From assembly GCA_019022495.1 (NCBI GenBank), contig JAFEKR010000005.1, forward strand, positions 3,286,001 through 3,350,000: DNA of 64,000 nucleotides. Direction: 5' to 3'. The position numbers and the translations under genes were made by a program. Source of the stretch: Epichloe hybrida. Lineage: Eukaryota > Ascomycota > Sordariomycetes > Hypocreales > Clavicipitaceae. Below are positions 9,232 through 20,996 of this stretch, one piece after another (position 1 is the first letter of the stretch; each line of letters starts with the position of its first letter). The notes under the pieces are model-generated. The model saw only the letters and a program-made list of their open reading frames with translations, was not told the origin of the DNA and did no database searches.

Positions 9232-12200
9232 ATGGCGGCTGCAGACGGCGCAGCATTCCCGTCGCGTGGCAGATCCATTCGCCGGCGGCGACAGGACAAG
9301 CCGGCGATCTCGGCCAGACTCATTCTAGACGATCGCATTAAAGGCGACGTCGGCATTGCATCCGAAGATGTTATCGCTGACCTGCTGCCTCACCTCCGGG
9401 GAAGTATGTGCGCTCCGCTGCAAGTTGCAAGCAGACTCGCCCACCCGGAATCATCTCAATGGACATGTTGCTAACGATCGTGGGTAACTGGAAGAAGCCA
9501 ACGAGGACCACCCGGACGAAATCTATCATGTAGCACTTGCTCCTTGGGCACCTAATGCTGCACCGGCCGAGACGACTTGGTCAATAGTTCCTGTCAAACA
9601 GTCATCTTCATTGGGGCATTCTACCATACAGTTTTCCCCCTCATCGTCGGCCCTCCAGAGCTTCGCTGTATCATTACAGGAGCTGGCACCCTCCAAGCTC
9701 TCCAGTCACAGCCGAAGTGGAATAGAAATATTGGTTCTCGATGTTGCGCCTTTACCTCTCGACACCGTGTTTGTGAGCTTGGAGAGCGAATCGACGAAGC
9801 GTCTGGAAAATGGAGAGGGAACGTTCTTCAGAGATCATCCGCCAAATCCTCGGAGAAAGAGTGTAGCAAACATGACTGCAGACGAGCGGCTAACTTCTGC
9901 TATTCGAACATCTCTCAGCGGTCTCAAAGTTGTGCATACCGGGGATCTGTTCGCCTTGCCATTAGCGCCACACCCGGTAACTCATGTCCCGCCAAACCCA
10001 GGCAAGATCGTGCTATGCGAGCCCGTCGCGCAGGGTATTCTAGACGACACTACAAAAATTGTATTGATGCGCGGACGGAATAAGAGGCATAGTAGACGGC
10101 CTACTTCGATGTCCTCGAGCCACCGACTGAACGGGGTCGGTGAGGAGGACGACGGCAACACTGATCAATTTTTTTCGGCTGCCGAGGAACGCTATCGAAC
10201 CGATGCCCGAGCTGATGACACAATCACCGAAACGGAAACAGACGCGTCCGCCACTGAGCAGGAAGAGGAGCTTTCTGATGATTCAATGGATGGAATGATA
10301 TCTTTAGAAGCGCCGACTCTGCCTACCACGAACGTCAGTGGTGTCGGAACACCAATGACCATGGGCACCTTGCGCGGCCGAAAGACAAACGGGGCGGCAA
10401 CACCCGGCTCTGTGTTTTCCAATTTTACTTCGGCTACAGCTAGACCTGATCGACCAAGAGGTCGTTTTTTCAAGGCTCATGGTCTCGTACAGCCAATTCC
10501 CTCGGACTTGCTCCACCCGAAGCCGTCACAAGAGGAGGATGAGGAAGCGAGGATATATGTTGATATGAGCTCTCTGCCGAAGATTGGATGTTTCTCCGGA
10601 GATTGGGCTCGAATCGAAGTTGCCGAAGAGCCACCGTCTAATGGCTTTGGTGCTTTTGGAATGGGTAGTTTTGGCGCCACAGACCCCGAGGCCTCGAACT
10701 GGCGACCGGTGCGAGTCTACGGCCTACCAGAGGGCTACACTCAGCGACCTGTCACTCGTATATCTAGCTCTCGGGCCGGTGATCGAAAGAGGTCCTTCTT
10801 TGAATCGCAGTTGCAAAGACCGACAAGTCCAGCCGCATATGCATCTCCTATACTGCTTGCCAATCTCGACGGTGCCACTCATTTGCGGATAGCAGCGCTG
10901 AAGAAGTCGTCTTATCAAGGGAAAGGCACCCTTCCGCGTTTCACCAGTGCCTCTCACCCCCCTTACGCGAAGGACATTGCTATCCATCATATCCGCACAC
11001 CCATCTCGGCCGAAAGAGCATATCAAACTGCCGTGTTGGGTGGGTTGAAACGATATTTCGCTCGCAAGGTCCGCCTAGTTCGACCCGGCGACTTGATCGC
11101 TGTGCCTGTCGATGCACAACTAGGCAGGGCACTGCAGGAAGCGACTGGAGCTGGTGGCTCTGAGGTCGACGATGTGATGGCTCTTACTGCAGACGAGAGC
11201 CGCCCAGGACTGCCCTCATCTCGCATTGACAGTGTGGCCTGGTTCAAAGTTGGACATATTCAAATTCAAAAGGCCGATGAGGACGAGGACGGGACCGCGG
11301 AGGCATTCTGGGGCTCTGTTGCGTGTATCGACAGCTCAACAGTCGGGATGCATGGCTCAGGGTTTGAGACAAGCCGCATTCCGGGTCTCGTTCAGAGCAG
11401 TTGGCCATACTATCTCGGACTTAAGAAGCCACCAAGACGGTCATCGTTTGACTCGAGTCTCTTGGCTCAAGAGAAATTCGTGTCGCCTTTGCGGCGAGAA
11501 CTGCGACAACTACTCGCCGCGGCCACGAGTCCCAGAGCAGTGCACCTTGGAATGCCGTCAATCACCATCTTACTAAAATCCACACACCGCAATATTGGCA
11601 AGACCACCCTAGCTTCGGCAGCTTGTGTCGACATTGGCCTGCACGCCTATACGATTGATTGCTACGACATTCTAAGTGAAGGTGGAGGAAGCGGCAGCGA
11701 CGTTAAAACCGAAGGCTTTCTCAGAACCCGCGCCGAAAGAGCCATTAGCTGCGGCCCAGACTGCTGTGCTCTGTTGATTCAACATGTAGAAGCTCTCACC
11801 GCAGACCGAATCGAATCTACGATGAAGGAGATCCTGGAGTACACCAGAGTGCTAATCGCCACCACAAACGACGTGGACCAGGTGCCAGATGGTGTTCGAG
11901 CTTTGTTTACCCACGAGCTAGAGATGGGAGCGCCGGATGAGTCCGAGCGTGAGGCCATCCTGAGAAGTGTCGTCGACGATCGCGGACTTACGCTAGAGCC
12001 ATCTCTCGACTTGAATTCGATTGCATTAAAGACTGCGGCCTTGGTCGCAGGCGATCTAGTCGACGTAGTGGAGCGGGCTTCGTTGGCTCAGTACGCTCGA
12101 CTCGAGGCTCTTTCGGCCAAGAATAGCCACGACGGTACCGCTGTAACGGTGCGCGATGTTCAGGTTGCCGGCGGACCTCTTGCTCGTTCTCTCACGGCCG

Positions 12201-13552
12201 CAGACTTCGAGGTTGCCGTCGAGGCCGCCCGTAAAAACTTCTCGGACTCGATCGGTGCGCCCAAGATTCCCAATGTCACTTGGGATGACGTTGGCGGCTT
12301 GAGCAACGTCAAGGACGCAGTCACCGAGACAATTCAACTGCCGCTTGAGCGCCCCGAGTTGTTTGCCAAGGGCATGAAGAAACGTTCCGGCATCCTGTTC
12401 TACGGCCCGCCCGGTACTGGTAAAACACTGTTGGCAAAGGCGATTGCTACAGAGTACAGCCTGAACTTCTTCAGCGTCAAGGGACCCGAGCTCCTCAACA
12501 TGTACATTGGAGAATCAGAAGCCAACGTTCGGCGAGTATTCCAACGCGCACGAGACGCTCGCCCCTGCGTTGTGTTCTTCGACGAGCTCGACTCGGTCGC
12601 TCCCAAGCGAGGCAACCAAGGGGACAGCGGCGGGGTAATGGACCGTATCGTATCTCAGCTCCTCGCCGAGCTTGATGGCATGTCGGGTGGAGATGACGCG
12701 GGAGGTGTGTTTGTGGTCGGAGCCACCAATCGGCCTGATCTCCTGGATCCCGCTCTACTGCGGCCGGGTCGGTTCGACAAGATGCTTTACCTGGGAGTGT
12801 CGGATACCCATGAGAAACAGCAGACCATCCTGGAAGCCTTGACTCGAAAGCAAGTATTGAAGAGTTTTCCCCCCATCATCTTGTTGCAGGCAAGTAACTA
12901 ATTGCTTCGGCCCAGGTTCACCCTCGACCCATCGGTATCTCTCCGCAGTGTAGCCCAACGCCTTCCCTTTACCTACACGGGCGCCGACTTCTACGCCCTC
13001 TGCAGCGACGCCATGCTCAAAGCCGTCACACGGCAATCCTCGGCCGTGGACGCCAAGGTTCGCGCCATCAACAACAACCGTGAGCGCGCGGACAAGCCGG
13101 CCATTTCAACGGCCTATTTCTTCGACCACTTCGCCACCAAGGAAGACATCTCCGTCATGGTCACCGAGGATGACTTCATGGCTGCCCACGAGGAGCTCAT
13201 CCCCAGTGTGAGCGCGGGCGAGCTGGCGCATTACGAAAAGGTCCGCGCAACGTTCGAGGGAAGTCGGCATGAACAGCCCGAGACCGGTGTTCCTGCTCCG
13301 GAGCACAGGCCGTCCTTTGCATCCAGCAGCAGGACGAAGGGCGGCGGCAAAGCTCATGGCAAGATGGCCATCAACAAGGGCAAGGGCAAGGGCAAGGGCA
13401 AAGCCAAAAGTGCCGACGATACTGACGGGGACGACGAGGACTCTGACCGGGAGGGGGCGGGCAGCGCAGCAAATGGCCGCTCAAAGGGCAAGGGCAAGGC
13501 CGTCATGGGGTTCCGCGATGGCACGGCGAGTGACGACGAGGGATTGTATTAG
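9232..13552 (+). CDS. PEX6: Peroxisomal AAA ATPase Pex6
   Basis: Pex6 pairs with Pex1 at the peroxisome membrane and uses ATP to pull the import receptor Pex5 back to the cytosol. Exons are 9232-9403, 9495-12849 and 12916-13552, giving 1387 residues, about the usual fungal length. The first ATPase domain is degenerate, with NIGKTT near residue 757 and no acidic Walker B. The second is complete: GPPGTGKT near 1028, FFDELDSV near 1084, and the LLRPGRFDK arginine-finger region. Intron 2 (12850-12915) joins TRK to FTLDPS only if it starts with GCAAGT, so it is a GC-AG intron with a taactaat branch region. The first acceptor could shift by 3 bp. The C-terminus has a long Gly/Lys and acidic tail beyond the ATPase fold. 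The gene converges with the next gene, 161 bp away. Confidence 0.95.
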
Positions 13553-13713
13553 ATCGCAGGGCGTGTACATGACATGACATGACACGACTATTTGTCATGT
13601 CCATTGGGAAACAAAACAATGTTGAAGTCTCTTTTTTTTTTTCAGACTTGAAAAATCTGTTATTAAGGCTGCAGTTGCTGTCAATCTAAGAGTATTTGAG
13701 GGCTTTATTTTGA

Positions 13714-14951
13714 TCATGCAGTTCCCGTCTTCTCTTCTGTTCCGTCCTTGTCCTTGCTGCCCGCCGTTGGATCCTCCGTGGTCTCCTCTTCGCCGTCATC
13801 TTCCGATTCGTCATCCTCTGATTCGTCCTCTGATTCATCATCATCGTCGTCGTCATCCTCCTCCTCCTTGTTCGGCGCCTCAGTCTTCTCGCCCGCGTTG
13901 TTTGAATTCGGCTCCCCCTCGACCTTTTCGACGCCCTCCTTGCTCACGGCCGCGGTGGCCGCCGCCCCATTGAAATCAGACGCGCGTCTCCATTTCCCGC
14001 TCGTAGGGCTCTGCGCCGTCTCTGGAACGGACTCCTTCCCGGACTTGTTTTTCCAAGCACCGCTCGTGGGTGACTGCAGTCCGGCCGTCTTCCGGTCCTC
14101 ATCGGCAGCTACCTTCTCTCGCGGGTCGGAGGCGTCCTCATCCGCAGTCGTCTTGCTGCTCGTGGAGGAATCGCCGTCGCCACCGGGCTTCTTTCCGTGG
14201 ACCTTCTCTCGCAGCGACTTGAGACGGAGTTCCTTGGCCTTTTGCGCAGCCTCGTCGGCAACAGATCGCATGGGCAGCGCCGTCTGTTTTCCGGCCCCGG
14301 GCGGCTTGTCGCCAGTCTTGGCCGTCGTTGAGCCGGGGGCCGACGATTTCGGCTGCTCGGGGAGCGGCGGTGCAGGAGGCGCGGCCGGTGCCGTCTTGGA
14401 AGCAGCGACGGGGGTGTCGGTGGCAACGGCCGGCTTGGCCGCTGGCTTGGCCGCTGGGTTCTGGGGCTTCTTCGGCTCGGGAGGCTTGTTGTGTATGTTG
14501 GGAATGGTGTGTTCGTCGTAGTAAATTTTGACATGCTGCTTCAGCTCGCCGTACTCGTTCCAGTCTTCGATTTCAACGAGGTCCTGAGGGCCGGGGGGGG
14601 GGTTGGAGACCGCGAGAGTAAGTACAATTTTTTTTCTTTTTTCATGCAGCTGGAGGAAATTTGGACGTCATGTTTTCAATCGTAGCGCGTATGTGAATTG
14701 CTTACCCCGAGGACGAGACCCTCCTGCACCAGGCCAGGAAGCTTCCTTAAGCGGCCGCCATCGTCTTTGCCGGCCCTGCGGCCCCAGAGCATGCGCGCCT
14801 TCTCGTCGGTCGCGACGTCGACGGCCTTGAAGGGCACTCTGTTGGCTCGCAGGATGGTTTCCAGCCGCGATGTGGCCGTGACAATGTGGGAGGAACCGGC
14901 GGTGAGGGAGGTGTAGATGTACAGCGCGGGGTCGGTTGAGTACGTCGTCAT
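13714..14951 (-). CDS. SH3BGR/glutaredoxin-like protein with long acidic tail
   Basis: Exon 1 is 14706-14951 and exon 2 is 13714-14583, joined by a 122-bp GTAAGC...CAG intron, for 371 residues. The N-terminal 100 or so residues (ALYIYTSLTAGSSHIV, LRANRVPFKAVDVATDE, KLPGLVQEGLVLG, DLVEIEDWNEYGEL) fit the thioredoxin-like fold of the SH3BGR family, which lacks the redox CxxC. Next come a Pro/Ala-rich linker, a charged helical stretch (AAQKAKELRLKSLREKVHGKK) and a final poly-Asp/Glu tail. Cellular role is unknown in fungi. An in-frame ATG 144 bp upstream is possible, but the chosen one directly precedes the conserved fold. The opposite strand has a long Ser-rich frame, a shadow of the acidic tail. 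Confidence 0.78.
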
Positions 14952-16593
14952 GGTGTTTGGCGCAGGCGCGGGCAACGCAGGTACTTGTCGAGGTGAGAGG
15001 CTCTGCCTATGGGCCCTTGCGGTCTTGCAAGCTGGTGTCTTCCCTGCTGACGGATGAAATGCTTGGCGGTATGCGGCGGCGATGGGTCGCATCAAGGAGC
15101 ATCGAGGAGCATCGAGACGTCGAGATGCGGGAGGTCAGGGGTGGCGGTTGGGTGTTTGGTGTTTGGAGCTGCCGTCCAACAAAGCCCAACCAATTACGGG
15201 GACCGGGGTGCGAACCAGAAAGAAGTTGGCGTCAGTTGCCGCTCAACTGCGGGATAAACACCTGCCTACGGATCCGTACATGTACATGTAACGGAGGTAG
15301 TTTCCTGTCCAATGGGCGCGCGGAAAGGCCGAATGACTAAGCAAGATCCGCAATGCGATTTGCTAACTACCGTCCGTCCCAGACTCCCAGTGTCCCAAGA
15401 CTCAAGAGACAACAATATCAGCACTCGGGTATACGAAGGCGATATGGCACATTGAAATGCCCTGCAGACCTGAACGCGAATGCAAAGTCATTGGCGATCC
15501 TGCTGAGTTGCATGCCAGCATCATATTCATGGCAGCGCCGACTCACTTGAGGCTCGTCGAGAAGCAACGGACAGCCTCCACGGCGCCAACCCCGCGGGTC
15601 ACGAGACCACATCATCTCAGAGCTGTTCCTCGGTACGGATTACACAAGCCCGGATTCGTTTCACCGTTTCATCGTTTCACGAAACACGTTGAAGATTGTG
15701 CGTGTTTCAAACGTGGCACAAAGTTTCAAGCGGGCAAAACGGCATGGCGCGAAGCCTCCACTCCCCTTCTGTCCATCCACGCGTCCCGACTCCCGACTCC
15801 CGAGGCAAGCCAGACGTTGTGCAAACCTAATCGCACACCGCCAGGGGCAATCTCGGTTGGCAATCTTGTTGGCAATCTTGGTGGGCCGCCAACGCAGCGA
15901 GGGGGCCCAGCCAGGGCCAAGCCAGAGGGACGGGATCGGGAGACGGGTCACTAGGGGGCCCTGAGGGGCACTGAGGGGCACTGAGGGGCACTGAGGAGTT
16001 GATTCACCGTTTGGACCAGTCACAGCCAGTCACAGCCAGTCACAGCCAGTCACAGCCTGTCACAGCCCGGCCACGGGGCGGTCGTGCGCCCGCCCACCCG
16101 GCTGGAAATGACTCAAGGTCCAATCACCGGCCGTGCCTGGCTGGAGCCGCCGCCATCATCGGCTTTCTCCAGACCAGAACAATCCACACCGGTCCAACGC
16201 CATCCGTTCCAGGCCAGTGACAGGAGACGCTGGTGAGCATGAGGCTTTCCGCAGTGGCCACAGGTCTGTCAGAGTTTTCGTACTCTGTTCGTCCCCGGGT
16301 CGTCCTCGGGTCGTCCTCGTCGTCTGGACCCTCCAGACGGACCGTTGCTGCCCGAGAGATGCACGGAATAAGAAGTGAGTCCTCCGTCGTCGCCTGCCTT
16401 TCCTTGGGTCTGGCCCGGCCATTTCCTCTCATTCACACAACACTCACTAGACTTGTGCCATCTCTTGTCTCGACGACACATGTACATGCTTTACACACTC
16501 TCTCATCCGTAAGAATCAACTAACTGCAGTTGCCACTCGGCGCTTATTCTACGACAACTCTCCCCTCCGGTCCACGTCTCCCCGGCCATCAAC
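14952..16593. other. Intergenic region between divergent genes
   Basis: About 1.6 kb between the SH3BGR-like gene and the GPI-anchored protein gene, which point away from each other. I find no gene in it. It contains a tacatgtacatgta palindrome (15277-15290) and two short tandem repeat tracts listed separately. Confidence 0.6.
15957..16068. repeat. Two adjacent tracts with a 10-bp period
   Basis: About four copies of ggggcactga (15957-15996) are followed, after 20 bp, by about five copies of cacagccagt (from 16018), the last ones degenerate. The two units have different sequences but the same 10-bp period. They lie 530-640 bp before the start of the GPI-anchored protein gene, so a promoter role is possible but unproven. 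Confidence 0.85.
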
Positions 16594-17016
16594 ATGCATT
16601 CCGCCGCCTTGTTCACGTTGCTCGCCGTCGGCGCTTCTGTCGCAGCCGCCACAGAGACTATCGTTCAGACTTCCAAGATTACCCGAACCACGACCGTCAC
16701 TCAATGCGCCGCCTCCTACACCGATTGCCCTCTGAGCAAGACCTCTGCCGCTGCTGCGACCCCAGCTACCTCTTCGTCTTCGTCTTCTGCGGCTCACACC
16801 GTCGTCGCTCCCTCGGTTCCGGCCTTGGCTTTCCTCCCCAATACCGCCAACACCACGGTCTCGGCTGGCCCAACCGGTGTTTTCCCAACCGGTGTTTTCC
16901 CCGGCTCCTCAACCTCCGGCCCCGTCACTATTCCCACTGGTGCTGCCAGCGGTCTACAGGCTCAGAAGGGGGCCGCCGCCGCCGCCGTCGTTGTTGCCTT
17001 GATTGCCATGGTCTAA
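16594..17016 (+). CDS. Small Ser/Thr/Ala-rich GPI-anchored cell-wall protein
   Basis: Single exon, 140 residues. Residues 1-19 (MHSAALFTLLAVGASVAAA) are a signal peptide. The mature part starts TETIVQTSKITRTTTVTQCAA with only two cysteines, then becomes Ser/Thr/Ala-rich with a repeated TGVFP. The C-terminus (GLQAQKGAAAAAVVVALIAMV) is a hydrophobic tail ending at the stop, as in GPI-anchored proteins, preceded by small residues that could be the attachment site. It is expected at the plasma membrane or wall. No specific family beyond this class is recognised. Confidence 0.85.
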   Translation: MHSAALFTLLAVGASVAAATETIVQTSKITRTTTVTQCAASYTDCPLSKTSAAAATPATSSSSSSAAHTVVAPSVPALAFLPNTANTTVSAGPTGVFPTGVFPGSSTSGPVTIPTGAASGLQAQKGAAAAAVVVALIAMV

Positions 17017-17130
17017 TAGACCATCAGGCAGGCGTCTCGACTCGCTCCTTACTCTCCTCGACCATCGTTTATCCAACCCGGGTTTCTCGCCTTCTTTGCT
17101 CACCTTCATTTCTCCTTATTTGCACATTTT

Positions 17131-17209
17131 TTCTTCTTTTCTTTCATGGGGGAAGCGGCTTGGAGACCATTCTTCTTTTCTTTCATGGGGCAAGCGGCTT
17201 GGAGACCAT
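17131..17209 (+). repeat. Tandem duplication of about 39 bp in the 3' region of the GPI-protein gene
   Basis: Two adjacent copies of a unit containing tttctttcatgggg and aagcggcttggagaccat, differing by a base or two. They begin about 115 bp after the stop codon, so they probably fall in the transcript's 3' untranslated region. Confidence 0.85.
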
Positions 17210-19118
17210 ATATTCATCAACTCTGATTCTTTGGAGATACCAAAAGGGACTTTTTTTCTATTCTATTGTGAAGCTATTGGTCACAGCGCCACTGTCAATG
17301 ACCTGTGCCATTGTCAGTAACCAAGACACGGCGCAAAAGATACCAATTTGGGAATGGAGTTGGGATTTTAGCAGACCGGCAAGAAAGGTTCTTGCAAGGC
17401 CGCGCAACAAGGCACCTACCCACCTGTACGCCTTGATGAGACACGATAAGTATGAACTAGAGTATATACTCGGACCCTTGAATAAACGAATGCCTATACT
17501 TGGAAATCGAATGTCCGTGTCTATAATGCCCCCCTACTGCCTCGCCAACATAAGATGCTGTAGACCGTCGGCAAGCCCACAGGGGGCCTCTGAAAGAAAC
17601 AAGAGCACGACTTGGACACGACGTAGTATTCCGACAGGCCTACGACATCATCTCCGCATCGCAAAGTGTTGCTCGCCATTGACCCTGCGAGCAAGGCCGG
17701 CCGTTTGCCGCGGCCGCAGCGCAGGGAGTGCACAAGCCCGAGTTCGAGTCGGCCAGGAGCGGGCACCCGTGCGCCAGGGCATGCGCACACCTCTTGTTCG
17801 AAAGGCCTGCGATGCCGTCGTGGAACCGGTCGTCTTCCACCCGTGGAGACGAGGACGAGGGAAACACGGCGAGCGCTCGTCTCATAATGTCGTAATGTTG
17901 GTATTGCTACCCCCCCCCCCCCCCTGACCCGCTGCACCTTATTCTTGATTGCTTCCTTTTCTGACTTGACGACGTGCAAATCTTTGTTCTTCTCTTTGTT
18001 GTTGAATGAAGGAGAATTGGATCTGATACGAGGCTCGGTGAGCAGGCTTGGTCGGCATTGGCCCCGCTGATGGAGAGAAAGTTTGCCTAACCTCGAAACT
18101 GGATGATGCTGGCTGACTTTATAGAGGATGACTCAGGGGGGGAACAAAACGGCTTGTCGAATCCAAGATGCCACGGTCACTGAGGCGCGTTGGAACGTCG
18201 CATACTTGACAGCCCTTTGTTGCCGTTGTAAGTTCGATGGGGCGGCGTCTCGGAGCCGGCGAGAGAAATCGGGCCGGCCGAGCCGGTGCGGGAACGAGAG
18301 AACTTGACGGCATTCTTTGCGTCCACTGCCTCGCCAGTCGCCAGGGGCGGGATTCACGCCGGCTCCCCGACGGGATGAAAATGACCGGGCATGTCTCACG
18401 CCGCCTTCTAGAAGGGAGCCGACGCCAGCTGAAAACTTCCAGGGGGGGTTTTCCAAATCTAGTAATCCTGGCTACGATGCACACGAGGGAGGGATTAGGG
18501 GGAAATAATAATCATAATGAATCCGTGTCTAATGCATTCCACGGGTCAAGTCGAGTCATGTTTGTCCAAACAACGTTGCACGAAAAAAAAAAAAAAGCGG
18601 CGCAACCGACCAGCCACTAATTCGTGCGTACGTATCCGTACATACAGACTACATACATGTGCATCATCCGTTGGTGGCGCTGTGCTACATACATACTCAG
18701 ATCATAAAGTTCCACAGGGCTGCTGGCGCTTACCAACAGAAAGAGAAGAGGCTTGGCAGGGCATGGCCGAGTAAAGCTAGATCCGTAAGATGCCGCGAGC
18801 CGGCAAGATTCCGGGTAGGGGCCGGGGGCCGGGGGTCGGAGGGGAGGGGGGGAGGGGGCAGGAGCCGATCCCGGCCAATCGAATTCTCGGGTTTGGTTCC
18901 GAGACAGAGACATTCAGGCGGGATGGGACGCCCAGGTTGGACGTGAGCCAACCTCCATTGGATGATGGATTGATCATTGGCAGTCTGTGACTTGGTCTCT
19001 GTGACTAACAAGTCAGCCCCGGCCCCTGCGTGGAAACTTTTTTTTTTTTTCGACCATGTCTCATTCCGTCCCGCCACCTCTCTGTCTATTGTCGCATCAG
19101 AGTCACTCACCCCCGTCG
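17210..19118. other. Long intergenic region, no supported gene
   Basis: Frames here are short and overlapping. The only one with a protein-like composition is minus 17640-17885 (81 codons, six Cys), which has no signal peptide and no neighbours in frame, so I leave it as doubtful. A 16-base C run lies near 17912 and a poly-A run near 18585. Confidence 0.5.
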
Positions 19119-20996
19119 TCACAAGACCTCGTTGACGGCGCCTGAGGTACGTGAGCTCGCGCAGACCCGACTCGTCAACCTGTTCCAGCACGCCGCCATC
19201 TTCTCAGCAAGGAATAGAAGGAGCGGCGCGATGGGTTCCGCCAGGAAGAGCGTCGCAAACGTCATTGCCAGAGTGAGACCGATGAACTTGCCCGTGTCGG
19301 CGAGAATATTCGCATCGACGGTGACGGGCGTCGACACCAGCAAGACGCCTATGATGTTCACCGCCGACATGTTGGTGAACAACCTCCGCGCACTCTTCGG
19401 TGTCTGGTAGCGCTTGAGCGCCACAATGGTCTGCTTGATGGTGACTACCGTGCCGTACGCAACAACCGTGTTGAACGTGAATGGCTGCGGGTAGAAGGAA
19501 TAGCAGACATAGGCGAAGATGGCAATGTCGAAAAAGACGAGCAGGAACTTGGGAAGCCGCGGCTCGACGTGGCCGTCGTCGACCTTTGCGTCGTCGCTGC
19601 GTGGCGCCGTGGACCGGTAATCCTCGTATGTGTTGATGACTCCCTCGAGGTCGTCTTTCACGAGGCCAACCAATTGATCGGCCGGACGGCCCAATCTGAA
19701 ACAGCTCGTGAACTGAATGAACCGCTCCGTGCGGACCCGTATGGGAACTTGTTGCCAGGAACACGACGCCCCTTCTCCGTCGGAATGCAGAGCAATGAAC
19801 GACTTGAGGGGTAAGAGCTCGTTGGAGATGCTCTCGTCGGCGGCCTTCCAGTCAATGCCATCCGTGTCTTCCCGTCGCCGTAGCGCGCTTATCTGCCGGC
19901 GCGTGACCAATCTCATCACGTAGTCTCGAGCTGGCGAGTAGAATTGGACGCCGAGCTGCCAGCACATGGACATGACCAGCATCATGACCCTGAACCATGA
20001 TGTCAGGTAGGCGGCATGAACGGCGGGCACCAGGGCCGCCAATGCATAGACCGTGTTCCCGACAAAGGCACCTATCAGCCGCTCCAGACCCCAGTTGAAC
20101 AGAAGCCAGCAGGAATGGAAGGGAAACGTCCACAGGTAGTACAGCTGCCATAGGGTGGCGATCCGCATGCCTATGGAGCGTTGGTTGTAGGATCTTTCGC
20201 CGAGAAAGCCAGCGGCCACGTCTGGGTAGATGGCGCTGAAGGCGAGGAATGCGAAGAAGAAGTTGACAAAGCATCGCTCGCGTCGGCTGATTGCCGCCTT
20301 GTAGCCCTTGCGCCACATGGCAAAAGTCTTGCTGATGCCGCACAGGGAGCGTTTGATACTGTCCCTGCCGGCTGCTGGATGGAAAACGTCCCCCGACATG
20401 AACCGCAGCTTGTTCTCCAGGTGGAGGGCATTCATGGCGGCGAGAAGATGGCGCAAGCTGAGGGGGAGATGAGTCCAGGCTTCTTCTGTGACCTCTGCCA
20501 TCTGTCTACCGCGTTGAGGGACCGCGAGGTCACTGCCGCAAGAGGGACCATCTTGTTTCTCGGTTCCCTTGGTTTGTGATGATGAATCAGGAAGAGGCGG
20601 AGGCAGTCGTTGGCGAACCAGGCGCCGAATGGATGCCTCGGTTGTGGGGAGCTCGTGTCGAGGAACCGCAGGAAACGACAGCGCAAGAATGTCAAGAATG
20701 TTCTGCTCGTCAAGGGATGTAGCCCACACATCGGAGTAGACTTTGTCGTCTGGCCGGTGGCTACTTTTGTACGGAACAGACCACTGCCAGAAAACAGCGA
20801 CGGCCTTGACGATGCCGTTTCTTGCCGAAGCTGCCATGTCAGAAGCTGTTCTCCAGAAGTCATGGGCATTCATGGAGGATCGTAGAAGTCGTGAACGAGG
20901 ATCAGTCAGTTCCTGCTGTTCATCAACGCATGTTCCAAGCGGAGTCTTGGCATGAATGGCAAGATACGGGACCTCGAGAAACTCATTGCGATGCAC
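19119..20996 (-). CDS. Multi-pass membrane protein of unknown function
   Basis: Uninterrupted frame of 625 residues. The first 240 residues are soluble and contain FWQWSVPYKSSHRPDDKVYSDVWATSLDEQNI and a Pro-rich linker. Hydrophobic segments lie at about 242-265, 278-302, 305-330, 333-352, 483-502, 508-525, 541-560 and 570-599, with a charged loop between the fourth and fifth. I do not recognise the family; it resembles fungus-specific integral membrane proteins found near metabolite or surface genes. The start is the first ATG of the frame and is plausible but not proven. Confidence 0.8.
   Translation of the reverse strand: MHRNEFLEVPYLAIHAKTPLGTCVDEQQELTDPRSRLLRSSMNAHDFWRTASDMAASARNGIVKAVAVFWQWSVPYKSSHRPDDKVYSDVWATSLDEQNILDILALSFPAVPRHELPTTEASIRRLVRQRLPPPLPDSSSQTKGTEKQDGPSCGSDLAVPQRGRQMAEVTEEAWTHLPLSLRHLLAAMNALHLENKLRFMSGDVFHPAAGRDSIKRSLCGISKTFAMWRKGYKAAISRRERCFVNFFFAFLAFSAIYPDVAAGFLGERSYNQRSIGMRIATLWQLYYLWTFPFHSCWLLFNWGLERLIGAFVGNTVYALAALVPAVHAAYLTSWFRVMMLVMSMCWQLGVQFYSPARDYVMRLVTRRQISALRRREDTDGIDWKAADESISNELLPLKSFIALHSDGEGASCSWQQVPIRVRTERFIQFTSCFRLGRPADQLVGLVKDDLEGVINTYEDYRSTAPRSDDAKVDDGHVEPRLPKFLLVFFDIAIFAYVCYSFYPQPFTFNTVVAYGTVVTIKQTIVALKRYQTPKSARRLFTNMSAVNIIGVLLVSTPVTVDANILADTGKFIGLTLAMTFATLFLAEPIAPLLLFLAEKMAACWNRLTSRVCASSRTSGAVNEVL

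Noticed and set aside
13748..14521. 257-codon Ser/Asp-poor, Ser-rich plus-strand frame
   Set aside because: It is the antisense of the acidic tail and linker of the SH3BGR-like gene; poly-Asp/Glu codons read as Ser on the other strand.
16530..17927. 465-codon plus-strand frame
   Set aside because: It overlaps the GPI-anchored protein in another frame and runs on through its 3' region; composition is Arg/His/Cys-rich noise.
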